DNA of 64,000 nt from Bradyrhizobium sp. NFR13. Its GTDB lineage: Bacteria > Pseudomonadota > Alphaproteobacteria > Rhizobiales > Xanthobacteraceae. Position numbers and translations under genes: made by a program. Positions within the stretch are counted from its first letter, which is position 1, and every line of letters begins with the position of its first letter. The stretch lies in assembly GCF_900114605.1 (NCBI RefSeq), contig NZ_FOTP01000008.1:124001-188000 (forward strand), given 5' to 3'. The notes beneath the pieces were generated by a model. It searched no databases, was not told the origin of the DNA, and was given only the letters and a program-made list of their open reading frames with translations. Shown here in pieces: positions 24,540-33,469 of the stretch.

Positions 24540-26036
24540 ATGGGTTCGACGCACGTGCAAAACGAAAAGGCTAGAACCGGCATCTGGGGGTTAGACGCTA
24601 TCCTCTCGGGCGGTTTTTCCCGAGGACATGTTTTTCTCGTCGAGGGTGCGCCCGGCACCGGCAAGACGACGGTTGCCTTGCAGTTCTTGCTCGAAGGTGC
24701 GCGCGCCGGCGAGCAGAGCCTCTACATTACACTGTCGGAGACCGAGCAGGAGTTGCGCCAGGGTGCGGCCTCTCATGGTTGGGAGCTCGGCGATCGCATC
24801 GCCGTCTACGAGTTGCTGCCGCCTGAGAGTCTGCTCGATGAACACCAGCAGCAGAGCCTCTTGTATTCGTCCGATCTCGAACTCGGCGAAACCACCAAGC
24901 AGATATTCGAGGCCGTCGAGCGCATCAAGCCGAGCCGTGTGGTACTGGATAGCCTCTCCGAAATCCGGTTGCTGGCGCAAAGCTCGCTGCGCTACCGGCG
25001 TCAGATCCTCGCTATCAAGCATTACTTCGCCAAATTCGGCACCACGGTCATACTGCTCGATGATCTGACGGCGGAAGTCGCCGACAAGACCGTCCACAGT
25101 GTTGCTCATGGTGTCTTGCGGCTTGAAGAACTCGCGCCGTCCTACGGCGCCGAACGGCGACGCGCACGCGTCATGAAATATCGCGGCACTAAATTTCGCG
25201 GAGGTTACCACGACGCCACCATCACGACGGGCGGGGTCAACGTCTTTCCGCGTCTGGTCGCATCGGAATTCCGTGGCAGCCTGAAGCGCAGCACCAAATC
25301 GACGGGAAGTGCCGAGTTCGACGGCCTGCTGGGCGGCGGCATCGAAACCGGATCGAGCACGCTCATCCTCGGCCCCGCCGGCACCGGCAAGTCTCTCGTC
25401 GCCATCACAAATGTCGTTGCGGCGATCAAGCGCGGTGAGAAGGCCGCGATGTTCGTGTTCGACGAGGAGCTCGGACTGCTGTTCGACCGCGTGACGAAAC
25501 TCGGGATCGATCTGGGCGCGATGCAGGAGGCCGGCAACCTGTTTGTCGAGCAGGTCGACGCGGCCGAACTGTCGCCCGGTGAATTCGCGCATCGGGTGCG
25601 CCAGCAGGTCGATGAACGGGATATCAAAATCGTCGTGATTGACAGCCTGAACGGCTATCAGGCGGCGATGCCGGAAGAAAACTCGCTGATACTGCACATG
25701 CACGAGTTGCTGCAATATCTGAACCGGCGAGGTGCGGCGACGTTCATGACAGTGGCCCAGCATGGTCTGGTCGGTGACATGAAGGCGCCGGTGGATGTGA
25801 CCTATCTGGCCGACACCGTGATTTTGCTCCGCTACTTCGAGGCGCTCGGGAGCGTCCGTCGCGCCATCTCTGTCATCAAGAAGCGAACGGGCCCCCACGA
25901 ACCGACGATCCGCGAATATCGCATCGACGGTCGCGGGCTCACGATCGGTGCACCGCTAACGGCATTTCAAGGCGTCCTGCGCGGTGTTCCGATCTATAGC
26001 GGCGAGAACATCTTGCTCAAGGAGCAGCCGGAGTGA
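24540..26036 (+). CDS. kaiC: KaiC-like double-domain ATPase
   Basis: A 498-residue RecA-superfamily protein with two KaiC domains in tandem. The first has Walker A GAPGTGKT (residues 36-43), the second GPAGTGKS (278-285) and the acidic pair FVFDEELGLLF. The end follows KaiC: ADTVILLRYFEALGSVRRAI then KKRTGPHEPTIREYRI. By alignment, the autophosphorylation pair Ser431/Thr432 of cyanobacterial KaiC corresponds to T421-Y422 here (DVTYLADT). No kaiA or kaiB is in the window. The stop overlaps the GTG start of the histidine kinase, so the two are translationally coupled. A clock function is not implied; many non-cyanobacterial KaiCs act in stress signalling. Confidence 0.88.
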   Translation: MGSTHVQNEKARTGIWGLDAILSGGFSRGHVFLVEGAPGTGKTTVALQFLLEGARAGEQSLYITLSETEQELRQGAASHGWELGDRIAVYELLPPESLLDEHQQQSLLYSSDLELGETTKQIFEAVERIKPSRVVLDSLSEIRLLAQSSLRYRRQILAIKHYFAKFGTTVILLDDLTAEVADKTVHSVAHGVLRLEELAPSYGAERRRARVMKYRGTKFRGGYHDATITTGGVNVFPRLVASEFRGSLKRSTKSTGSAEFDGLLGGGIETGSSTLILGPAGTGKSLVAITNVVAAIKRGEKAAMFVFDEELGLLFDRVTKLGIDLGAMQEAGNLFVEQVDAAELSPGEFAHRVRQQVDERDIKIVVIDSLNGYQAAMPEENSLILHMHELLQYLNRRGAATFMTVAQHGLVGDMKAPVDVTYLADTVILLRYFEALGSVRRAISVIKKRTGPHEPTIREYRIDGRGLTIGAPLTAFQGVLRGVPIYSGENILLKEQPE

Positions 26037-28090
26037 AACCGGGGCGTTCATCCGAGCGCGCCGTCGTCCTTGCGCCGACAGGACGCGATGCCGCTGTTGC
26101 CGCGGCACTGATCCGCGAAGCAGGTTTTTACGCGCAGACCTGCCCGGATTTTCAGACGCTGCTGGAAGAAATCAAAGGCGGTGCCGGTGTCGCCGTCATC
26201 GCCGACGAGGCGATCAAGTCAGTCGATCTGCGCGGTCTCGGCAGCTGGTTGCATGATCAGCCGTCATGGTCCGACTTTCCCATCGTATTGCTGACCCGCC
26301 GCGGCGGTGGTCCGGAGCGCAATCCGGATGCGGCGCGCCTCGGCCAATTGCTCGGCAACGTCACTTTCATCGAGAGGCCGTTTCATCCGACTACATTGAT
26401 ATCGGTTGTCGGTTCGGCCGTTCGTGCGCGCCGGCGTCAATATCAGACGCGTGCCATTCTTGAAGATCTCGGCGACAGTCAGGGGCTGCTGCAGACGGCG
26501 CTCGATGCGGGACGGCTCGGGACGCTCGAATTGCATCTGCCCGAACTTCGGCTTGAGGTCTCGGATACGACCAAGGCATGCTTCGGCCGCCGGCCGGATC
26601 AGTCATTCACGTTCAGCGAGTTGCAGGCCGCGGTTCATCCTGATGATCGCGAGCAACGCCAGCAGGCGCTCGATGCGACGCTGATGACCGGCGCGGATTA
26701 CAATGTCGAATACCGCAATATCTGGCCGAACGGCTCGGTGCATTGGGTCGAGACGCGTGCGCGCATGGTCCGCGGGCCCGACGGCAAGCCGAAAACGCTG
26801 GTGGGCGTCTCCGTCGATATCACGGCGCGAAAGTCTGCCGATATCGATCGCGACAATTTGCTGGAGCAATTGACGGCGGAGCGGTCTGCGCTCGCCGAGC
26901 TTACGGCGACGCTCGAACAGCGTGTCGAGGAACGCACCAATGACCTGATGAAGGAAGTCGCGGCGCGCGAGAAAGCACAGGACCAATTGCGTCAGGCGCA
27001 GAAGATGGAGACCATCGGCCAGCTCACCGGCGGCGTCGCGCATGACTTCAACAATCTGCTGATGGCGGTGATGGGTAATCTCGATCTGCTGCGCAAGCGC
27101 ATGCCCGACGATCCGCGCCTGAAGCGTCTCGTCGATGGCGCTATGCAGGGTGCTGAGCGCGGCGCCTCGCTGACGCAGCGGCTGCTGGCCTTTGCGCGGC
27201 AGCAGGATCTGAAAGCCGTGGCCGTCGATCTTGGTGCGCTGGTCCGTGGCATGAGCGATCTGCTGGAGCGCTCGCTTGGGCCTCGAGTCGCGCTGCATCT
27301 CGATATTCCCGACGGTCTGCCGCGGGCGCAGATCGATCCCAATCAGCTTGAACTTGCGATCCTCAATCTTGCGATCAATGCGCGCGACGCCATGCAGGAT
27401 GGCGGCTCCATCGATATCAAGGTGAAGAAGCATCGGGCCGGCAAGGGCGACCCGGTTCTGAAGCCCGGTGACTATCTCAAGGTGTCGATCATCGACAATG
27501 GCGCCGGCATGTCGCCGGAGACGTTGAAGAAGGCGATCGAACCGTTTTTCTCGACCAAGCCGGTCGGCAAGGGGACAGGTCTGGGACTGTCCATGGTGCA
27601 CGGTCTGGCCGTACAGCTCGGCGGGACGCTCGATCTTTCGAGTGTCGTCGGCAAGGGAACGACGGCGACCCTCGTGTTGCCGGTCACCGACAGGAAGCCA
27701 GAGGTGGCCGGAACGGCCCATGTCCTGCGCCATGCCGCGCGCTCTGCCGTGATTCTGTTTGTCGATGACGATCCCCTGATCGCGATGTCGACGACGGAGA
27801 TGCTGGAGGATCTCGGCCATCGGGTCATCCCGGCGAGTTCGGGGCGGCATGCGCTGGAGATTCTGAAAAGCGACGAGCCGCTCGATCTGATGATGACGGA
27901 TCATGTGATGCCGGGCATGACGGGCATCGAGCTTGCGGCTTATTCCCGCGAAATGCGGCCGTCGCTGCCGATCCTGCTCGCCACCGGCTATGCGGATCTG
28001 CCCGAAGGCGCTCAGCTCGATCTGCCGCGGCTTGCCAAGCCGTATCATCAGGATCAGCTCCGGGATCGGCTCGATCAACTGCTGGGCTGA
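26033..28090 (+). CDS. Hybrid sensor histidine kinase/response regulator coupled to KaiC
   Basis: A 685-residue protein. Residues about 8-130 are a degenerate receiver-like domain (VVLAPTGRDAAVAAALI, LGNVTFIERPFHPTTLI). About 155-265 is a PAS_3 domain (YRNIWPNGSVHWVETRARMV), then a coiled coil (about 270-325). HisKA follows with the phospho-acceptor His337 in GGVAHDFNNLLMAV, HATPase motifs (LNLAINARDAM; IDNGAGMSPE; STKPVGKGTGLGL) and a C-terminal receiver (VDDDPLIAMS, Asp623 in MMTDHVMPGM, Lys in LAKPYH). It starts with GTG overlapping the kaiC stop. No membrane segments are present, so it is a cytoplasmic sensor and the natural output partner of the KaiC. Confidence 0.9.
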   Translation: MKPGRSSERAVVLAPTGRDAAVAAALIREAGFYAQTCPDFQTLLEEIKGGAGVAVIADEAIKSVDLRGLGSWLHDQPSWSDFPIVLLTRRGGGPERNPDAARLGQLLGNVTFIERPFHPTTLISVVGSAVRARRRQYQTRAILEDLGDSQGLLQTALDAGRLGTLELHLPELRLEVSDTTKACFGRRPDQSFTFSELQAAVHPDDREQRQQALDATLMTGADYNVEYRNIWPNGSVHWVETRARMVRGPDGKPKTLVGVSVDITARKSADIDRDNLLEQLTAERSALAELTATLEQRVEERTNDLMKEVAAREKAQDQLRQAQKMETIGQLTGGVAHDFNNLLMAVMGNLDLLRKRMPDDPRLKRLVDGAMQGAERGASLTQRLLAFARQQDLKAVAVDLGALVRGMSDLLERSLGPRVALHLDIPDGLPRAQIDPNQLELAILNLAINARDAMQDGGSIDIKVKKHRAGKGDPVLKPGDYLKVSIIDNGAGMSPETLKKAIEPFFSTKPVGKGTGLGLSMVHGLAVQLGGTLDLSSVVGKGTTATLVLPVTDRKPEVAGTAHVLRHAARSAVILFVDDDPLIAMSTTEMLEDLGHRVIPASSGRHALEILKSDEPLDLMMTDHVMPGMTGIELAAYSREMRPSLPILLATGYADLPEGAQLDLPRLAKPYHQDQLRDRLDQLLG

Positions 28091-28205
28091 GCCCTCGCCG
28101 CAGCTGCGGTATCAATCTGCCGGTGGTGCAGGGAAATTAACCATTCATTAAATCCTGTGGAACCAACAATGCCCTGATCGGGAATCAACCGATTCAGGGG
28201 CCATC

Positions 28206-28454
28206 ATGGATATCGAAGCCTATTTCGCGAAGACGCCGGCCACGATCGAGGAGATCAAGGCACGCGTGGCCGCAGCTTTCGGCCGTCATCCGTTGTGTCG
28301 CGATGTGCAATTCGACATCGTCAGTACGCCTCGCGCCGGAAAGGGCGCAAACTGGACCATCAGCATGCAGTCGGTCGCCCCGGATGCGCTGTGGGAAGCC
28401 TCCGATATCGTGAGCGACATCCAGGAAGCCTATGTTCTCGCCAACGCCGCCTGA
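28206..28454 (+). CDS. Small conserved-looking protein, unknown function
   Basis: An 82-residue protein without signal or membrane segment, beginning MDIEAYFAKTPATIEEIKARV. A helix-strand-helix pattern is suggested by VQFDIVST and ANWTISMQSVAPDALWEASDIV. I do not recognise a family. An imperfect hairpin (CCCTGA-TCGG/CCGATTCAGGG, about 28172-28199) lies directly before the ribosome site, and GGGG precedes the ATG. Codon use is like that of the neighbours, so it is probably real. Confidence 0.6.
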   Translation: MDIEAYFAKTPATIEEIKARVAAAFGRHPLCRDVQFDIVSTPRAGKGANWTISMQSVAPDALWEASDIVSDIQEAYVLANAA

Positions 28455-28560
28455 GCGTCTCTGTTAAGTATTATGACACCGTTGCGGTATGGTTAGGCCT
28501 TAATTAATCTCCATTTGTGACGACAGGTACCTGCGGTGGTCCTGAATTTCGGAGACTGGC

Positions 28561-29238
28561 TTGACGCGTGCGCTGACCCTTCTTGTGCTGGGCTGCCTGT
28601 TGCTGACCGGCGTGGCTGTTGCGAGCATTCTCGGTCGCGATAGCATCCCATCGCTGTCGCTCTCATATGACGACAGCGCCGCGCAAAATTCGGTCGCTGT
28701 TTCGCGTGGACCGGTTTCCAATACACAAGGCAAGAAGGACAAGCTGCCGTTGGCCGGCGCCATGATGGCGTCGCTTGATCCGCAGCAGGTCCCGACTGTC
28801 GATGGCAGTCCATTGCGCCAGGCCTTTGCATCCGACAGTCCGATCGAAGCGCCCGGCTCGACGGTGCTCGCGCCGATCGTGGTGCCGCAGCCGACCGCCA
28901 AGCCCAAGGCAGCAGCCAAGCCGGTGCAGAAGACCTATACGCTGCTCAGCGACGCGCAGATTTCGGCGATCAAGACGCGGCTCAATCTGACTGCGTCGCA
29001 GGAATCCTACTGGCCCGGCGTCGAAGCGGCGCTGCGCAACGTGGCGCGCAGGATCCACGAGACCAGACAGGCCAGTCCTTCAGCCGGTGCTCCACCGATC
29101 GATCCCGACAGCGACGAGGTGCAGCAGCTCAAATCCGCTGCGATGCCGTTGCTGTTTCAGTTGCGTGAGGATCAGAAGCGCGAAGTCCGTGCATTGGCGC
29201 GCATGATCGGGCTCGAAAAGGTCGCGTCGGCGATCTGA
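28561..29238 (+). CDS. Hypothetical protein with N-terminal TM and LTxxQ-like C-terminal region
   Basis: A 225-residue protein starting at a TTG behind GGAGA (about 7 bp). An N-terminal hydrophobic helix (residues about 4-22) anchors or exports it. The middle is Pro/Ala-rich linker. The C-terminal 90 residues are helical: LSDAQISAIKTRLNLTASQESYWPGVE, reminiscent of the LTxxQ/Spy-CpxP motif of periplasmic chaperone-like proteins, then QLREDQKREVRALARMIGLE. A periplasmic location is inferred. No gene symbol can be assigned. Confidence 0.65.
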   Translation: MTRALTLLVLGCLLLTGVAVASILGRDSIPSLSLSYDDSAAQNSVAVSRGPVSNTQGKKDKLPLAGAMMASLDPQQVPTVDGSPLRQAFASDSPIEAPGSTVLAPIVVPQPTAKPKAAAKPVQKTYTLLSDAQISAIKTRLNLTASQESYWPGVEAALRNVARRIHETRQASPSAGAPPIDPDSDEVQQLKSAAMPLLFQLREDQKREVRALARMIGLEKVASAI

Positions 29239-29242
29239 TCGC

Positions 29243-29314
29243 CTGTCATATGCCGGCCCATCGGCGACGCAGGACTGTCACAACCTGTAACAGACAAATT
29301 GTCGCGCCTGTCAT
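29243..29314 (+). promoter_or_regulatory. CTGTCAT/CTGTAAC-type repeats upstream of the phosphate transporter
   Basis: Four related heptamers: CTGTCAT (29243), CTGTCAC (29275), CTGTAAC (29285) and CTGTCAT (29308). These resemble the PhoB box half-site (CTGTCAT) of Alphaproteobacteria. The 10-bp spacing between the middle pair is close to the 11-bp repeat of a Pho box, the others are farther apart, so this is only a candidate. Confidence 0.35.
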
Positions 29315-29374
29315 CCGGGTTTCGCATCCGTGGTGCAGAGATTAACGCCTCTTAACCTGTAACGGGGGCGTTTC

Positions 29375-31003
29375 ATGACCGATTTCACACTCAATCAACC
29401 CATTTCCGGAAGCGGGCCGGTCGAGCCGGCATCGCGGCCCAATCTCGACAAGGGCTTTAACCCGCTGACGATGATCCTGTTTTTCGGCATTTTGGCCGCC
29501 GGCTTGTTGTTTGTCGCTTACAGCATTTATGTCGACGTCAACGCCACGGGCACCCGCGTCACCAGCTTTCTGCCTTACCTGCTGCTGTTCGTGGCGCTGC
29601 TGATCGCGCTCGGCTTCGAATTCGTCAACGGCTTCCATGACACCGCCAATGCGGTGGCCACCGTCATCTACACCCACTCGCTGCCGGCGGAATTCGCCGT
29701 GATGTGGTCGGGCTTTTTCAACTTTCTCGGCGTGCTGTTCTCCACGGGCGCGGTGGCCTTCGGCATCGTTTCGCTGCTGCCGGTGGAATTGATCCTGCAG
29801 GTCTCCAGCGGCGCCGGCTTTGCCATGGTGTTCGCGCTGCTGATTGCGGCGATCATCTGGAATCTCGGCACCTGGTATCTCGGCCTGCCGGCCTCCTCAT
29901 CGCACACGCTGATCGGTTCGATCATCGGCGTCGGCATTGCCAACGCGCTGATGCGCGGTCGTGACGGCACCTCGGGTGTCGATTGGGGCAAGGCCACCGA
30001 AATCGGCTACGCGCTGCTGCTGTCGCCGCTGTTCGGCTTCGCTTGCGCTGCCATTCTGCTGCTGATGCTGAAGTTCGTGGTGCGCAATCCTGCTCTGTAT
30101 CAGGCTCCCGATGGTGCCAAGGCGCCGCCGCTGTGGATTCGCGGCATCCTGATCGCCACCTGTACCGGCGTGTCCTTCGCGCATGGTTCGAATGACGGCC
30201 AGAAGGGCATGGGCCTGATCATGCTGGTGCTGATCGGCACCGTGCCGACCGCCTATGCGCTGAACCGCGCGTTGCCGGAATCCCGCGTCGCGCAGTTCCA
30301 GGTCAACTCCATCGCAGCCGCCAAGGTGATTGCAGCCAAGGGCGCCGGCCACAGCATCATCGGCGATCCCCGTCCGGCGGTGACCACTTACGTGTCGCAG
30401 CGCAAGATCAGCGAAGGTACCTATCCGTCGCTCGCCGTTCTCGTGCAGCAGGTCGGCGATCAGGTCCGCAGCTACGGCACTCTCGATAAGGTGCCTGCAG
30501 AATCCGTCGGCAACACCCGTAACGACATGTATCTCGCATCGGAGGCCATCCGCTTCCTGATGAAGGACAAGGAAAACGACCTCAACAAGGAAGATATCGC
30601 GACCCTCAATGCCTATAAGGGCTCCCTCGATTCCGCCACCAAGTTCATCCCGGATTGGGTGAAGATCGCGGTGGCCATCGCACTCGGCCTCGGCACCATG
30701 GTGGGCTGGAAGCGCATCGTCGTCACCGTCGGCGAGAAGATCGGCAAGACGCATCTGACCTATGCGCAGGGCGCCTCCGCCGAGCTCGTGGCTGCCGCCA
30801 CCATCGGCGCGGCCGACGTGTTCGGTCTGCCGGTCTCGACCACTCACGTGCTGTCGTCCGGCGTCGCCGGCACCATGGCCGCGAACGGTTCGGGCCTGCA
30901 GATGGCCACCATCCGCAACCTGCTGATGGCCTGGGTGCTGACGCTGCCCGCCGCGATCATGCTCTCGGCCAGCCTCTACGTGCTGTTCAGCCAGTTGTTC
31001 TGA
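29375..31003 (+). CDS. pit: Inorganic phosphate transporter, PiT family
   Basis: A 542-residue low-affinity phosphate:H+ symporter. Both duplicated PiT signatures are present: GFEFVNGFHDTANAVATVIYT (about residue 77) and SFAHGSNDGQKGMGLIM (about residue 268), each in a conserved re-entrant helix. The repeat WYLGLPASSSHTLIGSIIG and GLPVSTTHVLSSGVAGTM completes the inverted duplication. About twelve TM helices are interrupted by a soluble loop (about residues 310-420). No PhoU-like (DUF47) gene precedes it, unlike many pit operons. A terminator lies downstream. Confidence 0.95.
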   Translation: MTDFTLNQPISGSGPVEPASRPNLDKGFNPLTMILFFGILAAGLLFVAYSIYVDVNATGTRVTSFLPYLLLFVALLIALGFEFVNGFHDTANAVATVIYTHSLPAEFAVMWSGFFNFLGVLFSTGAVAFGIVSLLPVELILQVSSGAGFAMVFALLIAAIIWNLGTWYLGLPASSSHTLIGSIIGVGIANALMRGRDGTSGVDWGKATEIGYALLLSPLFGFACAAILLLMLKFVVRNPALYQAPDGAKAPPLWIRGILIATCTGVSFAHGSNDGQKGMGLIMLVLIGTVPTAYALNRALPESRVAQFQVNSIAAAKVIAAKGAGHSIIGDPRPAVTTYVSQRKISEGTYPSLAVLVQQVGDQVRSYGTLDKVPAESVGNTRNDMYLASEAIRFLMKDKENDLNKEDIATLNAYKGSLDSATKFIPDWVKIAVAIALGLGTMVGWKRIVVTVGEKIGKTHLTYAQGASAELVAAATIGAADVFGLPVSTTHVLSSGVAGTMAANGSGLQMATIRNLLMAWVLTLPAAIMLSASLYVLFSQLF

Positions 31004-31060
31004 GGACAAGAGAGGCGGCTGCGGAAACGCGGCGACCTTACTTTCTACCTCGATAGAAAG

Positions 31061-31092
31061 AAAAGCCCGCGCGGATGATGCGCGGGCTTTTT
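31061..31092 (+). terminator. Intrinsic terminator after pit
   Basis: A 12-bp perfect stem AAAAGCCCGCGC/GCGCGGGCTTTT with GATGAT-type loop, ending in a T-run. The A-run on the left makes it potentially bidirectional. Confidence 0.9.
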
Positions 31093-31104
31093 ACTTTAAT
31101 GGCT

Positions 31105-31249
31105 GTCATTCCGGGGCGCGTGCGCACTTGCGCGCGCGAACCCGGAATCTCGGCATGGTTGAACACTTCAAGATTCCGGGTTCGCATTTCAGCGGCTTCG
31201 CCGCTTTCATGCGCCCTCAGGCAAACCAATTGGTTTGCCGGGGAATGAC
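31105..31249. repeat. Composite intergenic inverted-repeat element
   Basis: Outer arms GTCATTCC (31105) and GGAATGAC (to 31249) enclose a perfect 15-bp inverted repeat (GCGAACCCGGAATCT at 31136-31150 with its complement at 31171-31185). Such TCATTCCGGGG...GGAATGA elements are dispersed in Bradyrhizobium/Rhodopseudomonas genomes. It lies between the pit terminator and the end of the patatin gene and contains no gene. Confidence 0.75.
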
Positions 31250-31271
31250 GAGGAGAGAGTACGCCTTTCCT

Positions 31272-32432
31272 TTACGAACTGCTCTCGCGATGCACGTCGT
31301 GCACCACGATGCCCTTGCCTTGCTCCGGCAGCGCCAGCCAGTCGCGGCGCTTCAACGTGCGGCGGGTATCGTCGAGGCCGCTCTGCCAGTGCTCGCGCAT
31401 CGACGTCGCCGAGAATTCGTGGTCCTTGGAATCGCCCTCATAGGCCTTCTGCTGATAGATCATTTGCAGGATGGTGATCTCCGGCAGATCCGACAGGCTG
31501 TCACGCCGCGCGCGCTCCTCGTCGCTGAGCTGGTCGTCGGGAATGCGCTGCAAGACCTTGTAGAGCTCCGACTTCAGATTGTTCATGCGCCGATAGATGT
31601 CGGTGTTGTGGCGGGTGCGGGACGAATAGACGATGTCCTTGTGCCGGGCCAGAACCTCCTGGATGTCGCGCGGCAGCACGCCGCGCGCGCTGAACAGGTC
31701 GACCTGGAACACCAGCGAATTCATCTTGTCGTCCTGGTCGAGCAGATGCTGCAGCGGCGTGTTGGAAACGATGCCGCCGTCCCAGAAATGATCGGTGCCG
31801 ATCTTCACCATCGGCAGGGCGGGCGGCAGCGCGCCTGATGCCATCACGTGCTCGGGGGCGATCACTTCCTTCTTGTTGTCGAAATACAGGAAGTTGCCGG
31901 TGATGACGTTGACGGCGCCGACGGCGAAATGGGTCTTGCGCGCATTGATCAGGTCGAAGTCGACCAGTTCGAGCAGGGTGTCACGCAGCGGAGATGTGTC
32001 GTAATAGCTCGTCGCTGTCTTCGCGCCGGCCGGGCTGAACCACGGATTGACCTCGTGCGGCTTGAAGAAGCCGGGCTGGCCGAGGGTCGTGGTCATGAAG
32101 GAGCTCGCGAGATTGCGGGCCTTGCGATAGACGTCGCCGTCCGGCGTGTAGTGCCAGACCTTGCGGGCGGTGATGCGGTCCCAGAAGATCTGCAGCTTCT
32201 CCAGCCGGTCTTCCGGCGGGTTGCCGGCGATGATCGCAGAATTGATTGCGCCGATTGACACGCCGCAGACCCAGTCCGGCTCCATGCCTTCTTCATGCAG
32301 CGCCTGATACACACCGGCCTGATAGGCGCCGAGTGCGCCGCCCCCTTGCAGCACCAGCGCGACACGATCGCAGCGATCGGGGCGCCAGCTGGTCTCGGTG
32401 GTCGTCTCTGAACCGGGTGTCCGCGCGTCCAT
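31272..32432 (-). CDS. Patatin-like phospholipase (DUF3734 type)
   Basis: A 386-residue lipid acyl hydrolase. The patatin catalytic features are the oxyanion glycine loop LVLQGGGALGAYQAGVYQAL, the nucleophile elbow GVSIGAINSAIIAG with the active-site Ser, and the catalytic Asp in DHFWDGGIVSNTPLQHLL. The C-terminal part (RHNTDIYRRMNNLKSELY, ILQMIYQQKAYEGDSKDHEFS) corresponds to the DUF3734 region of alphaproteobacterial patatins. The ATG at 32432 follows AGGAGA. It is divergent from, and 204 bp away from, 3-hydroxybutyrate dehydrogenase; patatin and ketone-body genes are neighbours here, suggesting lipid/PHB turnover. Confidence 0.9.
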   Translation of the reverse strand: MDARTPGSETTTETSWRPDRCDRVALVLQGGGALGAYQAGVYQALHEEGMEPDWVCGVSIGAINSAIIAGNPPEDRLEKLQIFWDRITARKVWHYTPDGDVYRKARNLASSFMTTTLGQPGFFKPHEVNPWFSPAGAKTATSYYDTSPLRDTLLELVDFDLINARKTHFAVGAVNVITGNFLYFDNKKEVIAPEHVMASGALPPALPMVKIGTDHFWDGGIVSNTPLQHLLDQDDKMNSLVFQVDLFSARGVLPRDIQEVLARHKDIVYSSRTRHNTDIYRRMNNLKSELYKVLQRIPDDQLSDEERARRDSLSDLPEITILQMIYQQKAYEGDSKDHEFSATSMREHWQSGLDDTRRTLKRRDWLALPEQGKGIVVHDVHRESSS

Positions 32433-32636
32433 CTTCGTCTTCTCCTCAACGATCACATGATGTTGGCGGCAGAATTCAGATGAGCAGTGACGGCGTTGTG
32501 ACAAATGGCAAATTCGATGACTGCGCATCAGTCCATGAGCGCGTCACGCTGCTGAAGGAAATTCCTCACACCGCCGTCAAACAGGATCGCTAGCAAAGGA
32601 GCAGATATTAACGTTTGCTTACGAAGGGCTGCACGC

Positions 32637-33419
32637 ATGTTGTCTGGAAAGTCCGCCATCATCACCGGCTCCACCAGCGGCATCGGCCTTGGCATCGCGC
32701 GCGGTCTTGCGGCCAGTGGCGCCAATATCGTGCTGAACGGCTTTGGCGACGCCAACGAGATTGAGGCGATCCGCAGCGAGATCGCCGACAGCCATCAGGT
32801 CCGGGTGCTCTACAACGGCGCCAACATGGCCGACGGCAATGACATCGCGGCCATGATGGCGCAGGCGGAGCAGGAATTCGGCGGCGTCGATATCCTGATC
32901 AACAATGCCGGCATTCAATATGTGGCGCCGCTCGAGGAATTCCCGGTCGAGAAGTGGGATGCGATCGTGGCGATCAACCTGTCGAGTGCGTTTCACACCA
33001 CACGTCTCGCCATCCCCCACATGAAGGCAAAGTCCTGGGGCCGCATCGTCAACGTCGCCTCGGCCCATGCGCTCGTCGCCTCGCCGTTCAAGTCGGCCTA
33101 TGTCGCGGCCAAGCATGGCATTGCCGGCCTGACCAAGACGGCGGCGCTGGAAGTCGCCGAACACGGCATCACCGTGAATGCGGTATGTCCGGGCTATGTG
33201 ATGACGCCACTGGTCGAGAAGCAGATCCCGGAACAGGCCAAGGCGCGAGGCATCACTGAGCAACAGGTGATCTCGGACGTGCTGTTGGCCGCCCAGCCCA
33301 CCAAGCGTTTTGTCACCGTCGAAGAACTGTCATCGGTCGTCAATTTCCTCTGCACCGACCACGCCCGTTCGATCACCGGCATCACGCTGCCGGTGGATGG
33401 CGGCTGGACCGCGCACTGA
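32637..33419 (+). CDS. bdhA: 3-hydroxybutyrate dehydrogenase
   Basis: A 260-residue short-chain dehydrogenase interconverting D-3-hydroxybutyrate and acetoacetate with NAD. It has the Rossmann motif TGSTSGIGLGIARGLA, the NNAGIQYVAPLEEF signature of the PHB-degradation dehydrogenases, the catalytic Ser/Tyr/Lys in VASAHALVASPFKSAYVAAKHG, and the substrate loop VCPGYVMTPLVEKQI. The C-terminus GITLPVDGGWTAH is typical. It sits 50 bp upstream of acetoacetate decarboxylase on the same strand, so its product feeds the next enzyme. Confidence 0.95.
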   Translation: MLSGKSAIITGSTSGIGLGIARGLAASGANIVLNGFGDANEIEAIRSEIADSHQVRVLYNGANMADGNDIAAMMAQAEQEFGGVDILINNAGIQYVAPLEEFPVEKWDAIVAINLSSAFHTTRLAIPHMKAKSWGRIVNVASAHALVASPFKSAYVAAKHGIAGLTKTAALEVAEHGITVNAVCPGYVMTPLVEKQIPEQAKARGITEQQVISDVLLAAQPTKRFVTVEELSSVVNFLCTDHARSITGITLPVDGGWTAH

Positions 33420-33469
33420 AGTCAAACCCAGCGATTTCAACCCTGCGATTTTCAACCAAGGAGTTTTCG

